Source: Oceaniglobus trochenteri (GTDB lineage Bacteria > Pseudomonadota > Alphaproteobacteria > Rhodobacterales > Rhodobacteraceae). Taken from it: DNA of 64,000 bases. Below are positions 44,492 through 52,451 of this stretch, one piece after another. Location: assembly GCF_020529025.1 (NCBI RefSeq), contig NZ_JACNMM010000002.1:310001-374000 (forward strand), in the 5' to 3' direction. Numbering within the stretch: position 1 is the first letter of the stretch; every line of letters begins with the position of its first letter. The translations under genes were made by a program, and so were the position numbers. Below the pieces are notes generated by a model that had not been told where the DNA came from, ran no database searches, and was given only the letters and a program-made list of their open reading frames with translations.

Positions 44492-44848
44492 CTATCGTCC
44501 CATTTCGAAAATCGGGGCAAAGCCGCCGAAGATCATGCGTTTCATATCGAAAGGCACATCGGCGGGTGGCGTCATGTTCTCGTCGGATTGCATCTTCCGC
44601 TCGGCCGCATCGGCGGTCGCACGGTCGGGCCAGACGATCCACGAAAAGACGACGGTTTCACCTTCTTTCGCCTGCACCGCGCGCCGGAAATCGGTCAGTT
44701 CGCCGTCGCGGACATCCTCGCCCCAGGCCTCCATGATCTCGGTCGCGCCATAGCCCCGGAACATCTCGGCCGCCTCCTCGGCCATCTTCCGGTAATCTTC
44801 CTTGCGGTCGGTGGGGACCGCTACGAGGAACCCGCTGACATAGCTCAT
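44492..44848 (-). CDS. DUF1428 family protein
   Basis: The 118-residue product is a single DUF1428 (YbaA-like) dimeric alpha-beta domain: YVSGFLVAVPTDRKEDYRKM, EIMEAWGEDVRDGELTDFRR and the end KRMIFGGFAPIFE. GGGAGAAG precedes the ATG at 44848. Function is unknown, though such genes often lie near VOC genes. It is the first gene of the operon controlled from the intergenic palindrome. Confidence 0.9.
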   Translation of the reverse strand: MSYVSGFLVAVPTDRKEDYRKMAEEAAEMFRGYGATEIMEAWGEDVRDGELTDFRRAVQAKEGETVVFSWIVWPDRATADAAERKMQSDENMTPPADVPFDMKRMIFGGFAPIFEMGR

Positions 44849-44970
44849 CCATCTTCTCCCTTGGTTGCGTGCTGTCGTCCTGTCCTTCCGACGGCCCTGC
44901 CCCGCCGCCTGCGCGGGGCCAGGTGCCGGCCTGCGCCATCTCATGCGGGCGCCGTCGATTCTCTTGACAG

Positions 44971-44990
44971 TTATGTTGATATCAACGTAA
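44971..44990. promoter_or_regulatory. MarR-type palindromic operator in a divergent promoter region
   Basis: TTATGTTGATATCAACGTAA is a 20-base palindrome with one mismatched pair around a perfect 12-base core, GTTGATATCAAC. It lies between the DUF1428/VOC operon and the marR gene. A TTGACA at 44964-44969 is followed 17 bases later by GTAAAA, so the palindrome falls in the spacer of a probable marR promoter, where binding would repress. Confidence 0.65.
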
Positions 44991-44998
44991 AAGAACCC

Positions 44999-45478
44999 GT
45001 GTCAACGAATTCCCCAAAACACGCCACCATCGGCATGACCTTGCAGGTCCGCGATACCTGCCTTTGCCTGCATTCACAGCGGGCCGCGCGGGCGGTTGCG
45101 CGCCGATTCGACACGGCGCTGGCACCTCTGGGGCTGAAGAACGGTCAGTTTTCCCTGCTGATGTCGCTGAACCGCCCTGCCCCGGCGCCCACCGTCGGAT
45201 CGGTCGCGCGGCTTCTGGCCATGGACCGCACGACGCTGACGGCAAACCTGAAACCGCTGGAACGGCGCGGGCTGATCACGGTCGCCCCCGACGAGAAAGA
45301 CCGCCGCGCCCGGCGGCTGAGCCTGACAGCGAAGGGTCTGGCCCTGTTGGAGCAGGCCGTGCCGATCTGGATCGCAACCCATGGCGCCATCGAACAGGCC
45401 CTGTCCTTCGATGCCGATGCCCTGCGCGATCAGTTGAACACCCTCGCCCAGGTGGCCGCAGCGTCAGACGGCGGCTGA
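44999..45478 (+). CDS. MarR family transcriptional regulator
   Basis: The 159-residue protein is a winged-helix MarR repressor. The recognition-helix region is VGSVARLLAMDRTTLTANLK and the wing is APDEKDRRARRLSLT. Two N-terminal Cys (DTCLCLHSQRAA) are placed where redox-sensing members have reactive Cys, which is suggestive only. The start is probably GTG at 44999, with ATG at 45035 as alternative; if the promoter is as proposed, a GTG start would be almost leaderless. It likely controls the divergent VOC operon and itself. Confidence 0.9.
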   Translation: MSTNSPKHATIGMTLQVRDTCLCLHSQRAARAVARRFDTALAPLGLKNGQFSLLMSLNRPAPAPTVGSVARLLAMDRTTLTANLKPLERRGLITVAPDEKDRRARRLSLTAKGLALLEQAVPIWIATHGAIEQALSFDADALRDQLNTLAQVAAASDGG

Positions 45479-45479
45479 C

Positions 45480-46052
45480 CTAACGATCGGCCAGGCCCTT
45501 GCCCGCCATGATCTTCGCACGGCTCTTCTCGATGCGCGATCGCCGTGTCGCCGCCTGCTTGGCTTGCGAGACATGCAGAACGTAACCGCGCTTGCGACCG
45601 GGGGTCAGGGCCTGAAAGGCGCGGGCCAGCCCGGCGTCCGCGTCCAGCGCCGCCTGCAATTCCTCGGGATAGGTCAGATCGTGTTTCGCATCGAACACCA
45701 CCTCCAACCCGTCCTGTTCGGCCTTCAGGGCACGCCGGAGAAACCCAGTGATCAGAGCGGCCCCTTCGTCGATCTCGTGAAGGCTGCGAAACCGCAACTG
45801 GCGCATGGCCTGCGAATTCTCTCCCGGTGCCACCAGATGGCCCGACGGATCATCCAGCAATGCGCCCTTGAAGAAGCCCAGCGCGCAATAGTCCTTCATC
45901 CCGTAGATGATGACGACATTGGCCCCCTTCCAGGAATAGCAAAGCTTGCCCCACTTCACGGTTTCATCCAGCCCGTGCTCAAGGATCAGCGCGCGAAAGG
46001 CATTGCGCTCTTCGTGCCAGTTGTCCTGTTCCAGCAGAGTGTCGACATCCAT
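45480..46052 (-). CDS. YdeI/OmpD-associated family protein (DUF1801-like)
   Basis: The 190-residue protein has an N-terminal DUF1801-like fold (VKWGKLCYSWKGANVVIIYG, GFFKGALLDDPSGHL) and a C-terminal Lys/Arg-rich segment of the YdeI type (RAFQALTPGRKRGYVLHVSQ, SRIEKSRAKI). The start at 46052 was chosen because GGGAAAGG lies seven bases before it; ATGs at 46058 and 46073 are alternatives. It is convergent with marR. Function is not established. Confidence 0.87.
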   Translation of the reverse strand: MDVDTLLEQDNWHEERNAFRALILEHGLDETVKWGKLCYSWKGANVVIIYGMKDYCALGFFKGALLDDPSGHLVAPGENSQAMRQLRFRSLHEIDEGAALITGFLRRALKAEQDGLEVVFDAKHDLTYPEELQAALDADAGLARAFQALTPGRKRGYVLHVSQAKQAATRRSRIEKSRAKIMAGKGLADR

Positions 46053-46101
46053 GACCATGCCTTTCCCGTTCATCGCCGCAAAGTCAGGTCACATCCGATC
46101 A

Positions 46102-46239
46102 TCATTCCCTGCCGGTTTCACGGCCCGACATCCTGCCCCGATCTGCCTCGCGACGGCCCGTCGCCTTGCCCCGAAAATAGGCGAGGCCGACAAAGGCAAA
46201 CCCGATCGCCATGCCGGCAAACATGCTTGTCAGATCCAT
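46102..46239 (-). CDS. Small single-pass membrane protein (45 residues)
   Basis: The 45-residue product starts MDLTSMFAGMAIGFAFVGLA, one membrane helix, followed by a strongly basic tail (RGKATGRREADRGRM). A very good ribosome site, GGGAGGAAGAG, lies before the ATG at 46239, which supports translation. A longer frame upstream runs through a dispersed repeat and is unlikely. No family is recognised. Confidence 0.55.
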   Translation of the reverse strand: MDLTSMFAGMAIGFAFVGLAYFRGKATGRREADRGRMSGRETGRE

Positions 46240-46363
46240 GGCTCTTCCTCCCTTCATCGAACCAACAGGCGCCCGGGTCAGTGGTTCCGAAGAAGGCCAA
46301 CGCCCTGCATCAACACTCCATCCCCAATGCGCCGGCCAGATCGCGGGCCGCACCCGCCGCCCC

Positions 46364-46395
46364 TCATTCTTGCCGAAAATACTCCCGCCGGAGGC
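46364..46395 (-). repeat. Dispersed intergenic repeat, copy 6
   Basis: On the reverse strand the element reads CCTCCGGCGG, then GAGTATTTTCGGCAAGAATG. It lies in the 179-base gap between kdgK and the small membrane-protein gene, which otherwise shows nothing recognisable. Confidence 0.8.
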
Positions 46396-46418
46396 ACGCC
46401 GCATCGCGGCGTTCCCCT

Positions 46419-47351
46419 TCAACCCCCGTCGCGTGGCAGGATCGCGCCGCGATGGCCGATCACTTCGACCGCCTGGTCGTGCCCTGCCTGCATGGCCTGG
46501 GCCAGGGAGGCGCCGCTCAGGTGGCTGGCCAGGAAGGCCCCGACAAAACTGTCCCCTGCCGCGGTGCTGTCCACCACCTTCTCGGCCCGCCGGAAGGGGC
46601 CGGGTTCCCCGTCATTGCGCGACAGGGCCACCGGGCCATCGCCACCGCATTTCAGCGCCCCCACGGCGGGGCCATACCCGGCGAAGCGCGCGATCACCGC
46701 CGTCCGGTCGGCATCGCCGAAAAGGTCCATCTCGTCATCCACCGAAGGCAGCGCGATATCGCAGATGCCCCAGGCCCGCCCGACCCAGTGCTGCGCCGTC
46801 GCGCGATCCTGCCAGAGGCGCGGACGATAGTTGCTGTCAAAGGCAAACCGCCCGCCCCTTTCGCGGAAATCCGCGATCCAGTCCAGCAGACCGGCCCGGG
46901 CCGCCTCGGGCAGGATCGCCAGGGTGATGGCCGAAAGGTACACAACGTCGAACCCCGCAAGGCTGTCGAAGGCCATGCCGCCCTTGGCATCGAACATGGT
47001 GCGCGCCGCCGCGCTTTCGCGCCAATAGGCGAACGACCGTTCGCCCGCTGCATCGACGCTGATCGCATAGATCCCGGGGAGCTTTTCGGGGTGACGCAGG
47101 ATGTGGCCGGTGTCCACGCCTTCGGATTCGATGAAGGCCACCATCCGGTCGGAAAAATCATCCCGCCCCACCGCCGACACGAAAGACACCTTGTGCCCCG
47201 CGCCCAGGTTGCGCCGCAGGTAGATCGCGGTGTTCAGGGTGTCACCGGCGAATTTCACGACCATCTGGTCGGGCATGTCTGACTGGGACAGTTCGATCAT
47301 CGCCTCACCGATGCAGGCGACGGACAGGGGCGTGGCGGGGGTGCTCGACAT
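46419..47351 (-). CDS. kdgK: PfkB family sugar kinase, probable 2-dehydro-3-deoxygluconokinase
   Basis: The 310-residue ribokinase-fold enzyme has the N-terminal CIGEAMIELSQSD and GDTLNTAIYLRR segments typical of KDG kinases and the catalytic DSTAAGDSFVGAFLA motif with its anion hole and Asp base. It would phosphorylate 2-keto-3-deoxygluconate in uronate or Entner-Doudoroff metabolism. No aldolase or dehydratase gene lies beside it, so the substrate is inferred from sequence style. It is divergent from tupB. Confidence 0.88.
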   Translation of the reverse strand: MSSTPATPLSVACIGEAMIELSQSDMPDQMVVKFAGDTLNTAIYLRRNLGAGHKVSFVSAVGRDDFSDRMVAFIESEGVDTGHILRHPEKLPGIYAISVDAAGERSFAYWRESAAARTMFDAKGGMAFDSLAGFDVVYLSAITLAILPEAARAGLLDWIADFRERGGRFAFDSNYRPRLWQDRATAQHWVGRAWGICDIALPSVDDEMDLFGDADRTAVIARFAGYGPAVGALKCGGDGPVALSRNDGEPGPFRRAEKVVDSTAAGDSFVGAFLASHLSGASLAQAMQAGHDQAVEVIGHRGAILPRDGG

Positions 47352-47507
47352 GGGGCGGTCTCCGGGTTTCGCGATGGCAGTCTCCTATCCTACCCGCCCC
47401 GGCGGGCCAAGGGGCCGGTCAATGCCCGTCACCGCAACCCCCACGGCGTTGACACCCCTCCGCAGGCTGGCCACAGTCCCCCGGACCAAGGCAGAAAAGC
47501 GGCTTGC

Positions 47508-48212
47508 ATGAACGACATCTTCGAAGGACTGGCCGCCGCCCTGGGCCTGATCGTGGCGCTCGATCCCGACCTGATCGAAATCAGCGCCCGCTCGCTCCAG
47601 GTCTCGCTGACCGCACTGGTGATCGCCTGCGCCCTGGCCATTCCGCTGGGCACCTGGCTGGCGGTGCAACGCTTCCGCCACCGGCGCACGGTGATCGCGG
47701 TTCTGAACGCGCTGATGGGCCTGCCGCCCGTGGTTGTCGGGCTGATCGTCTATATCCTGCTGTCGCGCTCGGGGCCCTTCGGCGTGCTGGGGCTCCTGTT
47801 CACGCCCACCGCCATGGCGATTGCCCAGGTCATCATCATCACGCCGCTGATCGCCTCGATCACCCATCAGGCCATGCGCGACCTCTGGGCCGATTACCAC
47901 GACCTGCTGATCTCGCTGAACACCACCAAATGGCAACGGGTCCGCACCCTGATCGTGGATGGAAGGCGCAACCTGCTGACCGCCGCGCTGGCCGGGTTCG
48001 GCCGCGCCATCGGCGAGGTGGGCGCCATCATGATCGTCGGCGGCAACATCGACCATGCGACCCGCGTCCTGACCACGGCCATCGCGCTGGAAACCGGCAA
48101 GGGAGACTTCGCCCTGGCGCTTGGCCTCGGGTTCGTGCTGATCGCCCTGGCGCTGCTGGTCAATATCGCCATCCATGCCCTGTCGCGCACCGAGAGCGAA
48201 GGCCGATGGTAG
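47508..48212 (+). CDS. tupB: Tungstate ABC transporter permease
   Basis: The 234-residue inner-membrane protein has about five or six helices and the ABC permease coupling segment (GFGRAIGEVGAIMIVGGNID). Sequence phrases such as NALMGLPPVVVGLIVYILLS match TupB. A TTGACA at 47449 could be the -35 of the promoter, although the -10 (CACAGT) is poor. The stop overlaps tupC by 7 bases. The order here is B-C-A with the binding protein last, whereas tupA-B-C is more usual. Confidence 0.92.
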   Translation: MNDIFEGLAAALGLIVALDPDLIEISARSLQVSLTALVIACALAIPLGTWLAVQRFRHRRTVIAVLNALMGLPPVVVGLIVYILLSRSGPFGVLGLLFTPTAMAIAQVIIITPLIASITHQAMRDLWADYHDLLISLNTTKWQRVRTLIVDGRRNLLTAALAGFGRAIGEVGAIMIVGGNIDHATRVLTTAIALETGKGDFALALGLGFVLIALALLVNIAIHALSRTESEGRW

Positions 48213-48919
48213 GCCTCCTGCCCCTCACCCTCACCGCCGCCACGGTGCGCCGGCGCGGCAAGCGCCTGCTGGGTCCGCTGGACCTGACGCTTGACCAAGG
48301 CGGGCTGACCGTGATCATCGGGCCCAACGGATCGGGCAAGACCACCCTTTTGCGGGTCATGCACGGAATCGAACGCCTCTCCTCGGGCACCGCGCAATGG
48401 TCGCTCCCCCCGGCCGAGGCACGGCAGCAGCAGGCCTATGTGTTCCAGTCCCCCACGATGCTGCGCCGCAGCGTGCTGCAGAACCTGCGCTATCCGCTCG
48501 ATCTGCTGGGCCACCCCCGCGCCGAGGCCAGCGCCCGCGCCGCCGACTGGGCCGACAGGATCGGCCTCGGCCAGGCGCTCGACCGTCCGGCAACCCGCCT
48601 CTCGGGGGGCGAGCGTCAGAAGCTCGCCCTCGCACGCGCCCTGATCCGCGAACCCCAGGTGCTGTTCCTCGACGAACCCTGCGCCAACCTCGACGGGCGC
48701 GCCACCCGCGACATCGAAACCCTGCTGCTGGCCGTGCGCGCCACCGGCACCCGCATCGTCATGGCGACACACGACATGGGCCAGGCCCGTCGCCTGGCCG
48801 ACGACGGGGTTTTCCTGCGCGGCGGCATGGTCCATGATTCCAACCGGGCACCATCGTTCTTCGATGCCCCGAAAACGCCAGAACTGGCTTCGTTCCTGAA
48901 GGGAGACATCGTCGAATGA
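48206..48919 (+). CDS. tupC: Tungstate ABC transporter ATP-binding protein
   Basis: The 237-residue ATPase has Walker A GPNGSGKTTL, the signature RLSGGERQKLALARAL, Walker B VLFLDEPCANLD and the switch His in MATHDMGQARR. The start at 48206 overlaps the tupB end. It drives tungstate import through TupB. The stop overlaps tupA by four bases. Confidence 0.92.
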   Translation: MVGLLPLTLTAATVRRRGKRLLGPLDLTLDQGGLTVIIGPNGSGKTTLLRVMHGIERLSSGTAQWSLPPAEARQQQAYVFQSPTMLRRSVLQNLRYPLDLLGHPRAEASARAADWADRIGLGQALDRPATRLSGGERQKLALARALIREPQVLFLDEPCANLDGRATRDIETLLLAVRATGTRIVMATHDMGQARRLADDGVFLRGGMVHDSNRAPSFFDAPKTPELASFLKGDIVE

Positions 48920-49722
48920 TCCGCCACATCCTGCCCCTCGCAATTGCCGGCCTCGTCGCGACCTCGGCCATGGCCGACACCATGAAACTGGCCGTCACCA
49001 CCTCGTTCGAAAACTCCGGCCTCGCCGATGTCCTGCTGCCCGCCATCAAGGCCGACACCGACATCGAGGTGCAGCTTCTGGTGGTCGGCACCGGCCAGGC
49101 CATCCGCCTGGGCGAGGCGGGCGACGTCGACGCGATCCTCGTGCACTCAAAGGCCGCCGAGCAGAAGTTCGTCGAAGCCGGATACGGCACCCACCGGCGC
49201 GAGATCATGTACAACGATTTCATCCTTGTCGGCCCGTCAAGCGATCCCGCGGGGATCGCCGGGGCCGAAAAGGCGGCCGAGGCCATGGCCGACATCGCCG
49301 AATCCCAGGCCCCCTTCGTCAGCCGGGGCGACGACAGCGGCACCCACAAGGCCGAACTCACCCTCTGGAGCGCGGCCGGCCTGAAACCCGCAACCTTCGG
49401 CGACTGGTACAATGCCGTGGGCGCCGGTATGGGCGCCGCGCTCAACACCGCCGCCGGGCTGAACGCCTATATCATGGCCGACCGCGCCAGCTGGCTGAAC
49501 TTCGGCAACAAGGCCGACCTCGCGCTGCTGTTCTCGGGCGATCCGATCCTGTTCAACCAATATGCCTTCCTGCCGGTGAACCCCGAAAAGCACCCCCATG
49601 TGCGCAACGATCTGGCAGTGCAGCTTGAAACCTGGCTGACGTCGGACAGCGCGAAGGGGCTGATCGACGGCTACACGATCAACGGCGAAACCCTCTTCGT
49701 CTTCAATGCCAAGCCGGAATAA
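48916..49722 (+). CDS. tupA: Periplasmic tungstate-binding protein
   Basis: The 268-residue protein has a signal peptide (MIRHILPLAIAGLVATSAMA) and the TupA fold. The oxyanion site starts with AVTTSFENSGLADVLLP and continues with VVGTGQAIRLGEAGDVDAIL and RGDDSGTHKAE. The C-terminal segment is LETWLTSDSAKGLIDGYTIN. TupA proteins bind tungstate very tightly and prefer it over molybdate. The cytochrome at 52452 carries segments that resemble both ends of this protein. Confidence 0.93.
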   Translation: MIRHILPLAIAGLVATSAMADTMKLAVTTSFENSGLADVLLPAIKADTDIEVQLLVVGTGQAIRLGEAGDVDAILVHSKAAEQKFVEAGYGTHRREIMYNDFILVGPSSDPAGIAGAEKAAEAMADIAESQAPFVSRGDDSGTHKAELTLWSAAGLKPATFGDWYNAVGAGMGAALNTAAGLNAYIMADRASWLNFGNKADLALLFSGDPILFNQYAFLPVNPEKHPHVRNDLAVQLETWLTSDSAKGLIDGYTINGETLFVFNAKPE

Positions 49723-49745
49723 CCCCGGCGCGGGCCGAAAGGTCG

Positions 49746-49774
49746 GGATTTTGAGTATTTGAAGCAAGAAAGAA
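49746..49774 (+). repeat. Dispersed intergenic repeat, copy 7
   Basis: GATTTTGAGTATTTGAAGCA followed by AGAAAGAA lies 24 bases after the tupA stop. Its left arm is of the GGGATTT kind. Confidence 0.75.
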
Positions 49775-49807
49775 CACCGGTCCGCACAAGGGGCCGGTGC
49801 CTGTCAT

Positions 49808-49839
49808 CTTTGGTCCTGAAATATCCCCGCCGGAGGCTC
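49808..49839 (-). repeat. Dispersed intergenic repeat, copy 8 (diverged)
   Basis: On the reverse strand it reads CCTCCGGCGG, then GGATATTTCAGGACCAAAG. The left arm is intact but the right half has drifted. It lies 34 bases from copy 7 in opposite orientation, in a convergent gap. The remaining bases to 49946 show nothing recognisable. Confidence 0.55.
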
Positions 49840-49946
49840 CGGCCTCGCCAGGCCACCACGCGAAAGGTGAAGCGGCGCCCCCGCGTCACGCGCCCGCCGC
49901 CCGAAGGGCGAAAAACATCATGTGCGCCGCAAGGCGCGCCTTTCGG

Positions 49947-50429
49947 TCAGGTGTCGTCCAGGCTGCCGTGTATGGCGAATTGTTCCAGCCCGGCCTCGCG
50001 CGGCTCGATCATGCGGAAACTCTCGCGCACGCCGGCGTCGGTCAGTTCGCGCGCGACGGTCAGCAGGGTGTTGGGTGCGGCATCGGCGCAGAGGTCGGCC
50101 ATATGCGCCAGTTCCGCCTCGGCCACCTCGCGCGCCGCCGCTTCGGAGGGGGCGCCGTAGATATCCACGAAATGCCGGGCAAGGCCCGCCAGCAGGGCCT
50201 CGTATTCGCCCTTTTCGATCGCAGTGACCGCGACAAAGCTGACCCGCCCGAAGGTTTCGCAGCCCAGCCAGCCGTTGGCGAAGGCCTGGCGGGCCTTGCC
50301 GGTCAGATCGCCCTCGGACCAGTTCGAAAACTCGAACCCCCCGGCGATGCACCATTCACCCGTGCGCGCCGGGCTGTGGAACACCCGGGTGTCGCTTTCG
50401 TCGAAGTGGATGGCACGGGCCAGTTTCAT
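49947..50429 (-). CDS. DUF6505 family protein
   Basis: The 160-residue protein starts MKLARAIHFDESDTRVF and contains RTGEWCIAGGFEFSNW and FVAVTAIEKGEYEALLAGLA, which I associate with the uncharacterised DUF6505 group of Rhodobacterales. AAGGAG lies before the ATG at 50429. Its start overlaps the upstream stop by four bases; it is the last gene of a four-gene reverse operon with mrp. Confidence 0.7.
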   Translation of the reverse strand: MKLARAIHFDESDTRVFHSPARTGEWCIAGGFEFSNWSEGDLTGKARQAFANGWLGCETFGRVSFVAVTAIEKGEYEALLAGLARHFVDIYGAPSEAAAREVAEAELAHMADLCADAAPNTLLTVARELTDAGVRESFRMIEPREAGLEQFAIHGSLDDT

Positions 50430-51115
50430 GGTGTCTCCTTCAAGAGCGTGGCAAGCGGCACAAGGTCGGTCCCGCCGTCGCGTTTCAGCAGCAGGCCAAA
50501 GTGTTCGTCCACGCCGAGAAAGACACCGCGCCGGCCTCCGACGATTGTATCGGCCCCGATCCCCTGGGCAAGCCCCGTCCATTCCCGCAACAGCGGCGCC
50601 GTCCCCTCGCTTTCCCAGGTGTCGAGCCAGACCAGCGTGTGGCGCAGCCAGGCCGAGAGCAGCGTGGCCGGGTCGATCCCGCCGCAGCCCTCTTCGGCCA
50701 GGCTGGTGATGTCGGGGGCGTGGCCGGTTTCCTGCTCGGGCGACCAGAGATCCAGCGTCAGCCCCACAACCAGCCAGTCGGGCACGGGCGCCCCGGCCCC
50801 CGCCGCCATGGACAATGCACCGCAAAGCCCGCCGTTCAGCCTGATCCCGCCGTTCCAATCCAGGTGCACCCCCACCTCGGGCGGGGCCAGGGCGCCCAGG
50901 GCGTTCTGGAAGCCGATCCCGCAGAGCGGCAGCATGACCACCGCACCCTCTAACGCCACCTCGGGGGCAAAGACCACCGCCGCGCGCAGCCGGTCGGGCG
51001 CGATGTCGTGCACCACCAGCCCCGCGTCACAGCCCGCCCGCGCCTCGGACACCGCGACCGCGAAGGGGTCGGCGCCCGCGCTGGCGAGGGGCGTGAACAG
51101 CGGCGGCAGGTCCAC
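50426..51115 (-). CDS. Biotin/lipoate ligase-like protein (DUF4444)
   Basis: The 229-residue protein starts at a GTG immediately after the mrp stop. It resembles the LplA/BirA fold shown by AAVVFAPEVALEGAVVMLPL and IGFQNALGALAPPEVGVHLDW, and its C-terminus (GIGADTIVGGRRGVFLGVDE) matches DUF4444. The usual catalytic lysine context of lipoate ligases (VGRNGGIRLNGGL-like) reads here as WNGGIRLNGGLCGA. Whether it attaches a cofactor is unproven. It is coupled to mrp and DUF6505. Confidence 0.72.
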   Translation of the reverse strand: MDLPPLFTPLASAGADPFAVAVSEARAGCDAGLVVHDIAPDRLRAAVVFAPEVALEGAVVMLPLCGIGFQNALGALAPPEVGVHLDWNGGIRLNGGLCGALSMAAGAGAPVPDWLVVGLTLDLWSPEQETGHAPDITSLAEEGCGGIDPATLLSAWLRHTLVWLDTWESEGTAPLLREWTGLAQGIGADTIVGGRRGVFLGVDEHFGLLLKRDGGTDLVPLATLLKETP

Positions 51116-52183
51116 TCAGGCCTGCCCGCGCGCGATCAGGTCGCGCGCCACGCTGCGGAAGGCCTGGGCCTGGGGGCTGTCGGGGGCCGAAACGACGATG
51201 GGCGCGCCACCATCGCTGGCCTGACGGATCGACAGGTGCAGCGGGATTTCCGCCAGCAGCGGCACGCCCAGTTTCTCGGCCTCGGCCCTTACGCCGCCAT
51301 GGCCGAAGACATGTTCCTCGTGTCCGCAGTTCGAACAGATATGGGTCGACATGTTTTCGATCATGCCGTGGATCGGCACGTTCAGCTGGTTGAACATGTC
51401 GATCCCCTTGCGGGCATCCAGAAGCGCCACGTCCTGCGGGGTCGACACGATGATGGCGCCCGAGACCTCGGCCTTCTGGGCCAGGGTCATCTGCACATCG
51501 CCCGTGCCCGGCGGCAGATCGACGATGAGAACGTCCAGCGCGCCCCATTGCACCTGCATCATCATCTGTTGCAGCGCCCCCATCAGCATCGGCCCGCGCC
51601 AGACCACCGCCTGCCCCTCGTTCGTCATCAAACCGATGCTCATCATCGTGACGCCGAAATTGCGCATCGGCAGGATGGTCTTGCCATCGGGGCTGGCGGG
51701 GCGGCCCGACACGCCCAGCATCCGCGGCTGGCTGGGGCCGTAGACATCGGCATCCAGCATCCCCACGCGCCGCCCCTCGGCGGCCAGGGCGCAGGCCAGG
51801 TTCGAGGCGACGGTGGATTTGCCCACCCCGCCCTTGCCGCTGGCGATGGCCAGGATGCGGTCGACCCCGGGAATGCGCGCCGGGCCGGTGGGCTTGGGCT
51901 TCACGCCAAGGTCAGGGGGCGGCTTGGGGGTGGAATGGGCCGTCAGCACGATCGAAACGCCCGTCACCCCCGGCAGGGCGCGGATCTGCGCCTGGGCCTG
52001 GTCCTTCAGCCGGGTATAGGCATCGGCATGGGCGGGGTTCACCTCGAGCACGAAGCGCACCGCACCGCCGTCGACGGTCAGCGCCTTGACGACGCCGGCC
52101 TCGGCCAGCGATGTGCCCGCCACCGGATCGTCGAGTGTTTTCAGAATGTTCAGGACATCGTCACGGGTCGCGGTCACGCTCAC
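51116..52183 (-). CDS. mrp: Mrp/NBP35-family Fe-S carrier ATPase
   Basis: The 355-residue protein has an N-terminal MIP18/DUF59 domain (residues about 1-85) followed by a deviant P-loop ATPase with ASGKGGVGKSTVASNLA, DADVYGPSQPRML and VDLPPGTGDVQMTL. The C-terminal CSNC pair (THICSNCGHEEHVFG) is the Fe-S binding site. It transfers iron-sulfur clusters to target enzymes. The start is GTG at 52183, overlapping the upstream stop as GTGA. Confidence 0.95.
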   Translation of the reverse strand: MSVTATRDDVLNILKTLDDPVAGTSLAEAGVVKALTVDGGAVRFVLEVNPAHADAYTRLKDQAQAQIRALPGVTGVSIVLTAHSTPKPPPDLGVKPKPTGPARIPGVDRILAIASGKGGVGKSTVASNLACALAAEGRRVGMLDADVYGPSQPRMLGVSGRPASPDGKTILPMRNFGVTMMSIGLMTNEGQAVVWRGPMLMGALQQMMMQVQWGALDVLIVDLPPGTGDVQMTLAQKAEVSGAIIVSTPQDVALLDARKGIDMFNQLNVPIHGMIENMSTHICSNCGHEEHVFGHGGVRAEAEKLGVPLLAEIPLHLSIRQASDGGAPIVVSAPDSPQAQAFRSVARDLIARGQA

Positions 52184-52374
52184 GCCTGCCCCGTGATCTT
52201 GCCGGTCACCGTGTGTTCAAGGTCAAGGCCATCGACGGTCAGCACGACCTTGGCTTCGAAGGTCTTGCCGGCGGTGTCGCCCGCTGCGCGCATCGCCTCT
52301 TCGATCTGCTGCTGCGAGGTGACGCCGACCTGTTTCAGGAACTTGCGCATGGACATGTTGAAATCGTCGCTCAT
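52180..52374 (-). CDS. DUF6494 family small protein
   Basis: The 64-residue product MSDDFNMSMRKFLKQVGV... contains a helical first half (SQQQIEEAMRAAG) and a beta-type second half (FEAKVVLTVDGLDLEHTVTG). I associate this with DUF6494, usually found beside mrp. It is the first gene of the four-gene operon and overlaps mrp by four bases. A protein of this size coupled to an Fe-S carrier may be an adaptor, but nothing proves it. Confidence 0.8.
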   Translation of the reverse strand: MSDDFNMSMRKFLKQVGVTSQQQIEEAMRAAGDTAGKTFEAKVVLTVDGLDLEHTVTGKITGQA

Positions 52375-52451
52375 CTCTTGCCCTTTCGTGGCGTTCTTGA
52401 CGCTTCAAGGTGTCGGCCCCTAGGCTGTGACAGTCAAGGGGAGGTTGGCGG

